This document shows positions 28,134 through 36,818 of a DNA stretch of 64,000 bases, in pieces. The DNA is from Rhodoferax sp. Lineage in GTDB: Bacteria > Pseudomonadota > Gammaproteobacteria > Burkholderiales > Burkholderiaceae_C. Positions within the stretch are counted from its first letter, which is position 1. The number at the start of each line of letters is the position of its first letter. The notes beneath the pieces are model-generated. The model ran no database searches, was not told the origin of the DNA, and saw only the letters and a list, made by a program, of their open reading frames with translations. A program made the translations under genes and the position numbers. The stretch covers positions 62,001 to 126,000 of the forward strand of contig JACKLK010000004.1 of assembly GCA_024236015.1 (NCBI GenBank), written 5' to 3'.

Positions 28134-28244
28134 TCATGGGTGGCCTCTGCCGAGATTGACACCGATCACGCCGATGACGATCAGCGCGATCGCGCCCGCC
28201 AGGTACAGCCAGTGTTGCAGGTGTCTCTCGTCCCGTAGATGCAT
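28134..28244 (-). CDS. Small single-pass membrane protein, 36 residues
   Basis: Starts at the ATG at 28244 (MHLRDERHLQHWLYL). A charged head of about 14 residues is followed by a strong membrane segment (about 15-30, AGAIALIVIGVIGVNL) and a GRGHP tail. Composition and length fit a genuine small membrane protein rather than an antisense frame. It lies 49 bases after the uracil-DNA glycosylase-family gene on the same strand. I do not recognise a family. Confidence 0.5.
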   Translation of the reverse strand: MHLRDERHLQHWLYLAGAIALIVIGVIGVNLGRGHP

Positions 28245-28293
28245 GATGATGGGCAGCCGCGGCGCAGCCACACGGCTGCGGCCGGACCAGGCC

Positions 28294-28974
28294 TCAGGGC
28301 GCCTTGGCGCACGCCTGCCGCACCCGCTCGCGCAGCGCCGGCAACAACTCCAGCGCAAACCAGGGGTTGCGCTGCAACCAGCGGTTGTTGCGCGGACTGG
28401 GATGCGGCAGGGGCATGTGATGCGGCCCGTGCGCGCGCCAGCTCTGCACCAACGCCGTGACCGAGCTGCGGGACCGCGACAGGTGCCAGTCCATCGCATG
28501 ACGCCCGATCACCAGCGTGAGCCGCAGCGCCGGCAATTGTGCCAGCAACCGTTCCCGCCAGTGCGCGGCACATTCGGGGCGCGGCGGCAGGTCGCCTGCG
28601 CTGCCGGTGCCGGGAAAACACAGCCCCATCGGCAGGATCGCCACCAGGGCCGGGTCGTAGAACTGCTCCGCCGTCAGGCCCATCCAGTCGCGCAGGCGAT
28701 CACCGCTGGCGTCGGAGAACGGTATGCCGGATGCATGCGCCTTGCGTCCCGGCGCCTGTCCGGCCACCAGGATGCGCGCGCGCGGATCGAGTTGCAGCAC
28801 CGGTCGCGGCCCCAGGGGCAGCTGGTCGGCACACAGGCGGCACGCGCGCACCTCGGCCAGCAGGGATGCGGTTGCCGCCTCCTGCGAAACATCGGACGGG
28901 CCGCGACGCGTGCCCGTGCCGCTGCTGCTGCGGACACCGTCGGGCGGGCGTACGTGCACCTCCCCGGTGGCCAT
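28294..28974 (-). CDS. Uracil-DNA glycosylase family protein
   Basis: 226 residues from the ATG at 28974. After a poorly conserved N-terminus comes the family core: CRLCADQLPLG, then ILVAGQAPGRKAHASGIPFSDASGDRLRDWMG (active-site loop like the GEAPG of family 4/5 enzymes), VAILPMGLCFPG, the ECAAHWRE helix, and PLPHPSPRN near the C-terminus, matching the HPS motif that contacts DNA. The four iron-sulfur cysteines of family 4 are not all seen, so it belongs to the wider uracil-DNA glycosylase-like group. It starts 2 bases after the P-loop kinase. Confidence 0.85.
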   Translation of the reverse strand: MATGEVHVRPPDGVRSSSGTGTRRGPSDVSQEAATASLLAEVRACRLCADQLPLGPRPVLQLDPRARILVAGQAPGRKAHASGIPFSDASGDRLRDWMGLTAEQFYDPALVAILPMGLCFPGTGSAGDLPPRPECAAHWRERLLAQLPALRLTLVIGRHAMDWHLSRSRSSVTALVQSWRAHGPHHMPLPHPSPRNNRWLQRNPWFALELLPALRERVRQACAKAP

Positions 28975-28976
28975 GG

Positions 28977-29492
28977 TCAGCCCGGCTGCGGGCAGGCCTC
29001 GCCGACCGACTGCGCCGTGGGGCGGCCGGTCAGCCGGTGCTTGTCCCCGTCGAATCCGTCGAACAAGGCCTGGTGCTCGCGCAGCGACGCGTCGCCGTCC
29101 CGCCGGTAATACCCGCGCACCCATTCGAGCAGCGGCTCGAAATGCCGGTTCTGCTCCTCGAGCGACTTGAACTTGTGCGGCTCCCAGGGCCGGCTGTGGC
29201 AATTCGCGATGCAGGTCTGCACGCCGGGATCGAGGAACAACAACAAGCCGGCATAAGGCAAGGCCGCACGGATCAGGTCGGCATAACAACCTTCGACCAC
29301 CCATTGCGGCGTGCGTGAACAGAAGTCGCGCACCTGCGCCAGCGCCTGCTGCTTGTCGCGCGGCACCGCGATCTGGTTCGGCTCCCACGCCACGGTGTCC
29401 AGGTCCAGGCCGACCAGGTCATGTGTACGCGCCAGATCGCGGGCCAGTGTCGATTTGCCGGATCCGGAATTGCCGATGATCGCTATCTGCAT
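28977..29492 (-). CDS. P-loop NTPase / nucleoside-kinase-like protein
   Basis: 171 residues. Walker A is IIGNSGSGKSTLA at residues 5-17. It is followed by GLDLDTVAWEPN, where the DLD acts as the acceptor-side strand typical of adenylate-kinase-like and topology-modulation (FlaR-like) proteins, and by WVVEGCYADLI. The substrate is unknown. It forms a two-gene unit with the downstream uracil-DNA glycosylase-family gene (2-base gap). Confidence 0.8.
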   Translation of the reverse strand: MQIAIIGNSGSGKSTLARDLARTHDLVGLDLDTVAWEPNQIAVPRDKQQALAQVRDFCSRTPQWVVEGCYADLIRAALPYAGLLLFLDPGVQTCIANCHSRPWEPHKFKSLEEQNRHFEPLLEWVRGYYRRDGDASLREHQALFDGFDGDKHRLTGRPTAQSVGEACPQPG

Positions 29493-29573
29493 GGGTGGGG
29501 GTTCTCCTGTGATGGTGCCAAGGCGCAGGACGCGCTACCCCTCGATTGTCGCCGACCGGGCCCGCGGCACGAT

Positions 29574-29873
29574 TCAGCCGGTGTGCGCGTCCGGCTCGCC
29601 GGCAAGCCGCGCAAACCGCAGCACCGTGGCCGCCCCATGCTGCACGGTCTCCAGGAACATGGCGCGCGGGCGCACCCACAGGCCCTGCGTGCCGTACAAG
29701 GCCTGGTACAACACCATGACCTCGAGGGTCTCGCTGTGGCGCACCAGGCCGAGCACGCGGTAGTTGCCGCCCTTGTAGTGGCGGTACAGACCGGGCTGCG
29801 GGTCGCCGGCCGGCAGGTCCAGCGGCTCGGTGATCTCGGTGCTGTCGGTGTTCGATGGGGTCTTGTCGTTCAT
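29574..29873 (-). CDS. DUF1653 domain protein
   Basis: 99 residues from the ATG at 29873. After a Thr/Glu-rich head of 24 residues the whole chain is one DUF1653 domain: PGLYRHYKGGNYRVLG, RHSETLEVMVLYQALYG, LWVRPRAMFLE. Function of the family is unknown; it is a small soluble SH3-like beta protein. It is separate from the thi genes, whose last stop lies 95 bases to the right. Confidence 0.88.
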   Translation of the reverse strand: MNDKTPSNTDSTEITEPLDLPAGDPQPGLYRHYKGGNYRVLGLVRHSETLEVMVLYQALYGTQGLWVRPRAMFLETVQHGAATVLRFARLAGEPDAHTG

Positions 29874-29968
29874 GCGTCTTCCCTGACGGTGCGGCGGGCA
29901 TGGGCGGCAAGCATAGCAGCGGCCCGCACGCGCCCGATGCCGGTGCACCGGGCCCGCGCGCCGATGGA

Positions 29969-30628
29969 TCACCACAACGGCCGCAAGCGTCCCGCGTCCA
30001 GCCGGTATCCGTGTTGCGCCATCGCGCGCGCCTCGGCCTCGTCGTGCGTGACCAGCACGGTGGCGATGCCGGCCGCGGCGATGCGCGTGGCGAACTCGGC
30101 GCGCAGGCTGGCGCGCAGCGTGGCATCCAGCGCCGAGAACGGCTCGTCGAGCAGCAGCAGCCGCGGCGCCGTGATCAGCGCACGCGCCAGTGCCACGCGC
30201 TGCTGTTCGCCGCCGGAGAGTTTCCAGACCCGGTGGCGCGCATGGGCCTGCAGGCCGAACACCGCCAGCATCGCCAGCGCGCGTTCGCGCGCCGCGCTGC
30301 GCGACAGGCCCTGCTCGCGCAGGCCGAAGGCCACGTTGTCGAGCACGTTGAGGTGCGGGAACAACGCGAAATCCTGGAACATCAGCGCAAAGCCGCGGCG
30401 TTCGGGCGGCACGCGGGCCAGGTCGACGCCGTCGAACCCGACGCTGCCGCCGTCCTGCGCCTCCAGCCCGGCGATGATCTTGAGCAAGGTGCTCTTGCCA
30501 CTGCCCGAGGGTCCGAGCACCGCCACCGTCTGTCCGGGCGCGACCTGCAGGTCCAGGCCGTCGGCCAGCACCCAGTGCCCGCCCGCATGGTCGTCGAACA
30601 CCTTGCGGATGCCGCGCAGCTCAAGCAT
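29969..30628 (-). CDS. thiQ: Thiamine ABC transporter ATP-binding protein
   Basis: 219 residues. Walker A GPSGSGKST, Q loop MFQDFALFPHLNV, signature LSGGEQQR, Walker B LLLLDEPF and switch His LVTHDEAE. The lack of a C-terminal regulatory domain and the length match ThiQ. It powers uptake of thiamine or its phosphates. The start overlaps the ThiP stop by 8 bases. The riboswitch upstream of thiB supports the assignment over other Fbp-type importers. Confidence 0.9.
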   Translation of the reverse strand: MLELRGIRKVFDDHAGGHWVLADGLDLQVAPGQTVAVLGPSGSGKSTLLKIIAGLEAQDGGSVGFDGVDLARVPPERRGFALMFQDFALFPHLNVLDNVAFGLREQGLSRSAARERALAMLAVFGLQAHARHRVWKLSGGEQQRVALARALITAPRLLLLDEPFSALDATLRASLRAEFATRIAAAGIATVLVTHDEAEARAMAQHGYRLDAGRLRPLW

Positions 30629-32225
30629 GACCGACTCCCGCCGGCCGGGGCCGCGGCATCGTCCGGGCCGCCGCCGGCTGCTCGATCAGCATGAACGCGG
30701 CCAGGGCCAGCAGCATCAGCAGCGTGGCCAGCACCAGCGCGGCATCCTGGTTCGCCGCACCGGGGCGTCCGAGCCGCTCGTAGATCAGTGTCGTGAGCGT
30801 GGCCCACTCCGGGCGCGACAGGAACAGCGTCACGGCAAACTCGCCCAGCGCCGTGGCGGCCGCGAATGCCATGCCGCGGCGCAGCGACGGCGCCACCAGC
30901 GGCAGGGTCACGCGCCAGAACAGCCGCCACGGTGTCGCGCCCAGCGTGCGCGCGGCCTGGGTCAGGTGCGCCGGCAGCTGGTCCAGCGCCGCGCCCAGCG
31001 ACTTGGCGACGAACGGATACGCCAGCAAGGCATACGCCGCCACCAGCATCAGCATGCTGGCGCTCCAGCGCGGATACAGCAGCAACAGACCGAAGGCGAC
31101 CGTCACCGGCGAGACGATGAAGGGCAGGAAGGCACTGGCACGCATCCACACCGAACGGCGCGCCGCCAGCGCATGCGCGACACCGAGCACCGTGGCCAGC
31201 AGCAGCGCCGCAGTGGTGAAACGCAAGGTGTTCCCGATCGCGCGCAGGCTGTCCGCATCGAACACGCTGGCCCAGGCGTCCAGGCCCGCCGCCGCGGCCC
31301 CCGCCACGATGGCCAGCAAGGGCGCGGCGCAGAACATGCCCAGGATCAGCAGGGCCGCCGCCACGGCGCTCCACGCGCCCATGCCCGCGGGCCTGCGCAA
31401 CGCGATCACGTCGGCGCGCGCGGGCGTGGACAGGCCTTTCTCGATCCACGCATACGCCAGCGCCACCAGGCCGGTCAGCACGGCCATGCACAGGGCCAGC
31501 ACCCCGGCCTGCGCCAGCTTGAGCTCGTGCGCGACCAGCGTGTAGATCTCCACCTCGGCGGTCGCGTAACGCTGGCCGCCCAGCACCAGGGCCAGGCCGA
31601 AGCCGGAAAAACAATACAGGAACACCAGGCACAGCGCCGACGCCAGCCAGGGCACGATGGCCGGCCACTCGACGCGCCAGAACACGCGCCAGGGGGTGGC
31701 GCCCAGCGTGCGCGCGGCGGCCACCCGCGCCGCGCTGACCTGGCCCAGCGCATCGACGCCGGCGCGCACCACCAGGCACAGGTTGAAGAACAGGTTGCCG
31801 TACAGCAGCAGCCACGGCGTGTCCTGCAGGTCCACGCCCATCCAGCCGCTGATCCAGCCACGCGGCCCCCACAAGGCCAGCACGCCCATGGCGGCCACCA
31901 GCGTGGGCACGACGAAGGGCAACATCAGCAGGCGCAGCACCAGGGCCCGGCCGCGAAACGCGAACCGCGCCAGCACCCACGCCACGGGCAGGCCCAGCGC
32001 CAGCGCGGCGACGCAGGTGGCGAACGCCTGCACGAAGGACCAGACGATGCGCCAGCGCAGGTAGTCGTCGGTCCAGAGTTCGGCCACCATCTGCCCGTGG
32101 GCACCGGCGGCGGCCTCCATCGCCAGGCGCACCAACGGCGCCAGCATGACCAGGCCCAGGAACGCCGCCGGAACGGCGCCCAGCCACACGGCGGGCGGGC
32201 CCCACGGCAACCGGCGCTGGCCCAT
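30621..32225 (-). CDS. thiP: Thiamine ABC transporter permease
   Basis: 534 residues, about twelve membrane segments in two homologous halves. Each half carries a permease coupling loop with the EAA-like pattern: ARTLGATPWRVFWRVEWPAI in the first and ARTLGATPWRLFWRVTLPLV in the second. Fused two-domain permeases are typical for ThiP and FbpB. It stands between thiB (8-base gap) and thiQ (overlap), giving the order riboswitch-thiB-thiP-thiQ. Confidence 0.92.
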   Translation of the reverse strand: MGQRRLPWGPPAVWLGAVPAAFLGLVMLAPLVRLAMEAAAGAHGQMVAELWTDDYLRWRIVWSFVQAFATCVAALALGLPVAWVLARFAFRGRALVLRLLMLPFVVPTLVAAMGVLALWGPRGWISGWMGVDLQDTPWLLLYGNLFFNLCLVVRAGVDALGQVSAARVAAARTLGATPWRVFWRVEWPAIVPWLASALCLVFLYCFSGFGLALVLGGQRYATAEVEIYTLVAHELKLAQAGVLALCMAVLTGLVALAYAWIEKGLSTPARADVIALRRPAGMGAWSAVAAALLILGMFCAAPLLAIVAGAAAAGLDAWASVFDADSLRAIGNTLRFTTAALLLATVLGVAHALAARRSVWMRASAFLPFIVSPVTVAFGLLLLYPRWSASMLMLVAAYALLAYPFVAKSLGAALDQLPAHLTQAARTLGATPWRLFWRVTLPLVAPSLRRGMAFAAATALGEFAVTLFLSRPEWATLTTLIYERLGRPGAANQDAALVLATLLMLLALAAFMLIEQPAAARTMPRPRPAGVGHA

Positions 32226-32233
32226 GACCAGCC

Positions 32234-33265
32234 CTACTTGAGCACGACCCGTGTCCAGCGGCTGACCCAGTCGGCGCCGTTGCGTGCCACCAGGTCACTG
32301 GCCGGATCCTCGAACGCGGTCGGCTCGCCGGCATGGCGCATCACGTCCGCACGGGCCACGCCGGGTTCGGCGGCAAACATCCACATCGTGGTCTGCAAGG
32401 CCTCCTGCACCGGCCGCGAGCGCATGAACTCGATGAAGCGGCCGGCCGCCTCGCGCTGCTGCCCGCCACGCACCAGCGCAACCCCTTCGACCTGGCGCAA
32501 CACGCCGCCCTTGAGGAACAGGCTGCCGGTGGGCGGCTCGCTGATCTTTTCCTTGCTGTAGAACACCTCGGCCGCCGGGCTGCTGGCATAACTGACCACC
32601 AGCGGGCGGCTGCCGCCATTGCGGCTGAACTCGGTGTAGTAGGCTTCGCTCCAGCCCTTGGCGACCTTGACCCCGTTGGCCCGCATGCGCGCCCACCAGT
32701 CGAACGCGGCCTGCTCGCCCAGGCCGGCGACGGTGGCCAGCAGGAAGGCGTAGCCGGGGCTGGAGGTGGCCGGGTTCTGCACCACCAGCAGGTCGCGATA
32801 GGCCGGCAGGGCCAGGTCCTCGAGCGACTTCGGCAGCGCCAGGCCGCTCTTGGCAAACCAGGCCTTGTCGTAGTTCAGGTTCACGTAGCCGTAGTCGACC
32901 GCAACCACCGGCCCCGGCAGCGGCACGACCGCCGCGCGGGTCGCCGCCGGTCCGGCATAGGGTTCGAGCACGTTGGCCGCCACGGCCTTGGATACCAGCG
33001 CGTTGTCGATGCCGAACACGACGTCGGCGATGGGTTGTGCGCGCGTGAGGATCAGCTTGTTGAGCATCTCGCCGGCGTCGCCGCCCTTGATGATGCCGAG
33101 CTTGACGCCGGCGTCGGCCTCGAACTGCGCCAGCAGCGGCTTGGGCAGCGAGAACGAGCCGTGCACCAGCACGCGCAGTTCCTGCGCCGAGGCGCCGGCG
33201 GCGGCCAGTGCGGCCGTCAATGCCAGCGCAGCGCCCGCGCCAAAAGAAAAGGTCCTTCGCAACAT
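32234..33265 (-). CDS. thiB: Thiamine-binding periplasmic protein
   Basis: 343 residues from the ATG at 33265, which has AAGGA eight bases upstream; another ATG at 33274 leaves no room for it. Signal peptide MLRRTFSFGAGAALALTAALAAAGASA. The mature part opens ELRVLVHGSFSLPKPLLAQFE, as in ThiB and iron-binding (FbpA-like) type II binding proteins, and includes VVAVDYGYVNLNYDK and PATSSPGYAFLLA. First gene of the riboswitch-controlled transporter operon. Confidence 0.92.
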   Translation of the reverse strand: MLRRTFSFGAGAALALTAALAAAGASAQELRVLVHGSFSLPKPLLAQFEADAGVKLGIIKGGDAGEMLNKLILTRAQPIADVVFGIDNALVSKAVAANVLEPYAGPAATRAAVVPLPGPVVAVDYGYVNLNYDKAWFAKSGLALPKSLEDLALPAYRDLLVVQNPATSSPGYAFLLATVAGLGEQAAFDWWARMRANGVKVAKGWSEAYYTEFSRNGGSRPLVVSYASSPAAEVFYSKEKISEPPTGSLFLKGGVLRQVEGVALVRGGQQREAAGRFIEFMRSRPVQEALQTTMWMFAAEPGVARADVMRHAGEPTAFEDPASDLVARNGADWVSRWTRVVLK

Positions 33266-33342
33266 GCCGTCCATCCTTTCAAAACGCCGGCCTCGGGCGC
33301 CTGAAAAAACGGACCCTCGCGTGCGAAAGACCCATCTCATCA

Positions 33343-33430
33343 CGCTCCCTACGCTGGCATGACCCAGATCAGGTGAGTGGGGTATCTCTCAGTCGCCGTA
33401 GCCAGCTGGGCCGCGGCGACACCCCCGGTG
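33343..33430 (-). ncRNA. TPP riboswitch (THI element) upstream of thiBPQ
   Basis: On the minus strand the RNA begins near 33430 with CACCGGGGGTGTCGC and contains CTGAGAGATACCC (the pyrimidine-binding J2-3 region). It ends with CACCTGATCTGGGTCATGCC followed by AGCGTAGGGA, the classical THI-box consensus. A -10 like TACAAT lies just before it (33439-33444 on plus). Downstream, before thiB, a G.U-rich hairpin (CTTTCG/CGAGGG) is followed by six Ts near 33304-33309. This may be the off-switch terminator. Binding of TPP should reduce thiBPQ expression. Confidence 0.95.
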
Positions 33431-33463
33431 ATGGGCGGATTGTAGGCGATCAACGCCGCGGCA

Positions 33464-33892
33464 TCACTCGATCGCCAGCCGCTGCGACCCGCCGCCCAGC
33501 TTCTTGGGCAGCGTCAGCGTGAGCACGCCGTTGTCGTATTTCGCCTTGGCATGGCCCTGGTCGATGTCGCCGGGCAGCTGGAAGCTGCGCGCCACGGAAC
33601 CGTAGTAGCGCTCGGTCCGCAACACCTTCTCGTCCTGGGTCTGGCTGTCCTGCTGCTTCACCTCGGCGCGCAGCGTCACCACGTTGCCCTCGATCGACAC
33701 ATGGATGTCGTCCTTGGGCACGCCCGGCACCTCGGCCTGCACGGTATAGGCCTTGTCGGATTCCTTCACGTCGACCTTGATCTGCGACGGCGCCGGCAAT
33801 GCGTCGCCATGCAGCGGCCTGACGTAGAAACCAGGGGCCACGTCACGGAAAAAGTCGTCGAACAAACTGCCACGGGTCATCAGCGAATTCAT
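33464..33892 (-). CDS. Small heat shock protein Hsp20
   Basis: 142 residues from the ATG at 33892 (AAGGAG seven to eight bases upstream). N-terminal MNSLMTRGSLFDDFFRDVAPGF, alpha-crystallin domain (about 38-135) with IKVDVKESDKAYTVQAEVPGVPKDDI and AKYDNGVLTLTLPKK, then GGGSQRLAIE. This is the common Burkholderiales class A-like Hsp20, different from the tandem pair at 19047-19922. ATP-independent holdase in the cytosol. Confidence 0.94.
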   Translation of the reverse strand: MNSLMTRGSLFDDFFRDVAPGFYVRPLHGDALPAPSQIKVDVKESDKAYTVQAEVPGVPKDDIHVSIEGNVVTLRAEVKQQDSQTQDEKVLRTERYYGSVARSFQLPGDIDQGHAKAKYDNGVLTLTLPKKLGGGSQRLAIE

Positions 33893-33950
33893 GGTGTCTA
33901 CTCCTTGCACATCGGTCTGGGGCGGCACCACCCGGTGCCGTCTCCCTACC

Positions 33951-33978
33951 ATCTGCAGGCCCCGGGCGCGGTTTCAAG
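33951..33978 (-). promoter_or_regulatory. Possible sigma-32 promoter for hsp20
   Basis: On the minus strand CTTGAAA (33972-33978) is a perfect RpoH -35. After 13 bases comes CTGCAGAT (33951-33958), a poor match to CCCCATNT. The start codon lies about 60 bases further on. Confidence 0.4.
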
Positions 33979-34068
33979 TGGCCAAGTGCCGCATGCGTGC
34001 GCGCCTTTGACGAGGATCAAAGCCGAGGCCACCCGCGCCGCTCGGCGCGCCGGCACGGTCGGCAGCGA

Positions 34069-35814
34069 TCACGGTTGGGCGTCGACCCGGGTGGCGCGCA
34101 GTTCGCCGCGCTGGTGCAACACCATCGCCACGACCTTGCCCTGCGCGTCCCGTTCGAACTGCAGCTCCGCCCCCGGCAGGTCGTAGCGGAAACGATCGGC
34201 CTGCCCTTGCAGCGGCAACACCGGCTCCCATGGAAAACGCGACGAACGCACCAGCAGCTGTCCGGCCTCGGACCGGACGCTGAATCCGATCGTGACGCCA
34301 TCGACGGCCGCGCTCCGGTACCGGCCGACGTAGTCCTGTGCACGCCCCTGCGCCAGCACCTCGGGCCGGGGCGCGGGATCGGACGTGCGTGTGGCCCGAT
34401 ACCGGTTGCCGGCCTGCTCCAGCGTCAGGCCGGCAACCGCGCCGCCGGCATCACGCTCGAACACGATGCGTGCGCCACCGGCCGGCCGGGTGAACACATC
34501 CGGTGCCACCGGCAGATAGGCCCGGAACACGCTGCCGCGCGCGCGCACCTGCAACCGGCCGTCGACGACCGTGACGAACAGGCGCAGCTCGGGGTTCACC
34601 TCGTAGATGCCGGCCAGCGGCGGCAACGCGGCCGCGTCGACGGCCACCGCCTGGTCGCTGACCGGATAACGCCGGGCCCACCAGGCCTGCGCCATCTCGG
34701 GCAGCGGCGCCTGTGCATTGCTGACCAGCACGGCCATCACCTCGCCGGTGTCGGGCGCCATCACCAGCAGCGCCCGGTAGGCGCCGGTGAGTCCGTCGTG
34801 GGTGTAGGTGCGGCGTTGCGGCGGCCCGTGGATGAACACCGCATAACCGATCTCGCGCCCCTGGTAGACGGCCAGCGGCGCCAGCATGCGCTCGGCGGCC
34901 GGCCCCAGCGGCCCGGCGCGGCCGGCCAGCAGGGCGCGTCCGAAGGTCACCAGGTCCTGCGCACTCGCGCGCAGGCCGCCGGCGCCGGCAAACGCCACCA
35001 TCGGCCAGGGCTCGCCCCGGGATTCGCCGGCCCAACCCGGCACCAGCCGGTCGGCGTTGGCGCCGAGCTGCTGCATCGTGTCGCGCAGGCCCAGCGGCCC
35101 GGCGATGCGTTCGGCCACCAAGCGCTCCCACGGCTGGCCGTAATGCTCGGCCAGCAGTTCGCCGACCAGCGCCAGGCCGGCATTGCTGTACCGCGCGGGG
35201 CACGGCGCGGACTGCGCAAGGCGTTGCGATGCCAGGGCTTCCATCAGTTGCAGCCGGTTCCAGCCGCGCAACTGCTCGACGACCGCGCCCATGTCGCGCA
35301 ACCGGCCGAACTGGCGCGGCAGGCAGGAGGTATGGGTGACCAGCTGGCGCAGCGTGATCGCCGCCACCTGCGGCGACGCGAAACCGATCTTGCCGCGCAG
35401 CAGCTGCGCCATCGTGTCGTCGAGCGACAGGTCGCCGCGCTCGACGGCCTGCGCCAGCAACAGCCCGGTGAACAGCTTGCTGACCGAGCCGATCTCGAAC
35501 AGCGGCGCCGGGCCGCTGACCGGCACCGGCTCGAGCCTGCCGTCCACGCCGTCGCGCCGCACCGTCGCCTGCGACATCTGCCCGTCGCGCCACACGGCAA
35601 CGCCGGCCCAGCCGGGCTCCGTGCCCAGCGCCGCACGCGCCAGGGCCTGCGGCTGCAAGTCCACTTCCACCTGGGCCGATGCGCCAGCCACCAGCAGCAG
35701 CGCCGCGAATGCGGCCACGATGCGCGGCATCCACCGGGCCCCGCCCGGAGCCTCGGCCTGGCGCCGCCGCATGCCGGATGGCGGCAGCACCGCGGACATG
35801 CCCGCGGCGATCAT
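34069..35814 (-). CDS. Beta-lactamase-family serine hydrolase (periplasmic)
   Basis: 581 residues if started at the ATG overlapping the upstream stop (ATGA at 35811-35814). A signal-like segment, MPRIVAAFAALLLVAGASAQ, begins 28 residues in, so the ATG near 35730 is an equally good start. Class C-like serine hydrolase domain: S-x-x-K in GSVSKLF, Y-x-N as YSNAG, and HDGLTGAYR in place of the KTG strand. The second half (about 390-581) is a beta-rich lipocalin-like extension found in such esterases and D-aminopeptidases. Substrate unknown; not evidently an antibiotic-hydrolysing enzyme. Confidence 0.85.
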   Translation of the reverse strand: MIAAGMSAVLPPSGMRRRQAEAPGGARWMPRIVAAFAALLLVAGASAQVEVDLQPQALARAALGTEPGWAGVAVWRDGQMSQATVRRDGVDGRLEPVPVSGPAPLFEIGSVSKLFTGLLLAQAVERGDLSLDDTMAQLLRGKIGFASPQVAAITLRQLVTHTSCLPRQFGRLRDMGAVVEQLRGWNRLQLMEALASQRLAQSAPCPARYSNAGLALVGELLAEHYGQPWERLVAERIAGPLGLRDTMQQLGANADRLVPGWAGESRGEPWPMVAFAGAGGLRASAQDLVTFGRALLAGRAGPLGPAAERMLAPLAVYQGREIGYAVFIHGPPQRRTYTHDGLTGAYRALLVMAPDTGEVMAVLVSNAQAPLPEMAQAWWARRYPVSDQAVAVDAAALPPLAGIYEVNPELRLFVTVVDGRLQVRARGSVFRAYLPVAPDVFTRPAGGARIVFERDAGGAVAGLTLEQAGNRYRATRTSDPAPRPEVLAQGRAQDYVGRYRSAAVDGVTIGFSVRSEAGQLLVRSSRFPWEPVLPLQGQADRFRYDLPGAELQFERDAQGKVVAMVLHQRGELRATRVDAQP

Positions 35815-36776
35815 GGCTGGGCCACGAGTTGGGCGAAACGCTGCAGGTCCACGTTGCCGCCACTGACGATCACGCCGACCCGCTTGCCGGCCAGCGGCAG
35901 CGTGCCCTGCATCACGGCGGCGGCCGCCAGGCAACCGGTGGGCTCGACGATGATCTTCATGCGCTCGGCAAAGAAGCGCATCGCGTCGACCAGTTGCGCA
36001 TCGCTGGCCGTGACCACGTCGTCGACGTCGCGGCGGATGATGGCGAAGGTCAGCGCGCCCAGCGCCTGGGTCTGCGCGCCGTCGGCAATGGTGCGTGGCG
36101 TCGCAATGGTGACGATCTGTCCGCTGCGAAACGACTGCTGCGCGTCGTTGCCGGCCTCCGGCTCCACGCCGATGACCCGGCAATGCGGCGACACCGCGCG
36201 CGCGGCCAGCGCACAGCCGCTGAGCAGGCCGCCGCCGCCCAGGCACACGAACAGGTAGTCGAGCGCTCCGACCTGCTCGAACAACTCCTTGCCGGCCGTG
36301 CCTTGGCCGGAGATCACGTCCGCATGGTCGAACGGCGGGATCAGCGTCATGCCGCGCTCGGCGGCCAGCGCGCGCCCCATGGCCTCGCGGTCCTGCTGGA
36401 AACGGTCGAACAGCACCACCTCGGCGCCGTAACCCCGCGTCGCCTCGATCTTGGCCTGTGGCGCATCGAGCGGCATCAGGATCAGCGCGGCAATGCCTTG
36501 CAGCCGCGCCGCCAGCGCGATCGCCTGCGCATGGTTGCCACTGGAGAACGTGATCACGCCGGCGCGCCGCTGCGCCGCGTCGAAACGCGACAAGGCATTG
36601 AACGCACCGCGGAACTTGAAGGCGCCCATGCGCTGGAAGTTCTCGCACTTGAAGAACACCTGCGCGCCCAGCCGCGCATCGAGCGTGGACGAGCGCAGCA
36701 CCGGCGTCTGGTGGGCATGGCCATCGATGCGCGCGGCGGCGGCAACGACGTCTTCGTATGTGGGCAGACGGGACAT
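35811..36776 (-). CDS. Threonine dehydratase / serine racemase-like PLP enzyme
   Basis: 321 residues, fold type II. PLP Lys in MGAFKFRGAFNAL, phosphate-binding glycine loop in CLGGGGLLSG, SSGNHAQAIA, and VIVSGGNVDL at the C-terminus. There is no regulatory ACT domain, so it resembles catabolic threonine ammonia-lyase (TdcB) or serine racemase and hydroxyaspartate dehydratase. It is translationally coupled to the serine hydrolase gene and divergent from the permease gene. Confidence 0.9.
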   Translation of the reverse strand: MSRLPTYEDVVAAAARIDGHAHQTPVLRSSTLDARLGAQVFFKCENFQRMGAFKFRGAFNALSRFDAAQRRAGVITFSSGNHAQAIALAARLQGIAALILMPLDAPQAKIEATRGYGAEVVLFDRFQQDREAMGRALAAERGMTLIPPFDHADVISGQGTAGKELFEQVGALDYLFVCLGGGGLLSGCALAARAVSPHCRVIGVEPEAGNDAQQSFRSGQIVTIATPRTIADGAQTQALGALTFAIIRRDVDDVVTASDAQLVDAMRFFAERMKIIVEPTGCLAAAAVMQGTLPLAGKRVGVIVSGGNVDLQRFAQLVAQP

Positions 36777-36785
36777 GGAACCTTC

Positions 36786-36813
36786 TTGGTGAAATGGAGC
36801 CGGTCAATATACT
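36786..36813 (+). promoter_or_regulatory. Promoter for the FtsX-type permease, perhaps leaderless
   Basis: TTGGTG (36786-36791), 16 bases, TATACT (36808-36813). The expected +1 falls at about 36819, exactly on the GTG start codon, and no Shine-Dalgarno sequence precedes it. Confidence 0.45.
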
Positions 36814-36818
36814 GGCTT

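Noticed and set aside
29421..32561. Plus-strand open frame of more than 1000 codons over the thi genes
   Set aside because: Antisense to thiP/thiQ, with high His/Gln/Arg content and no motif.
34069..35814. Antibiotic resistance beta-lactamase
   Set aside because: The SxxK and YxN motifs are shared by many esterases and peptidases, the KTG box is not seen, and a long C-terminal extension points elsewhere.
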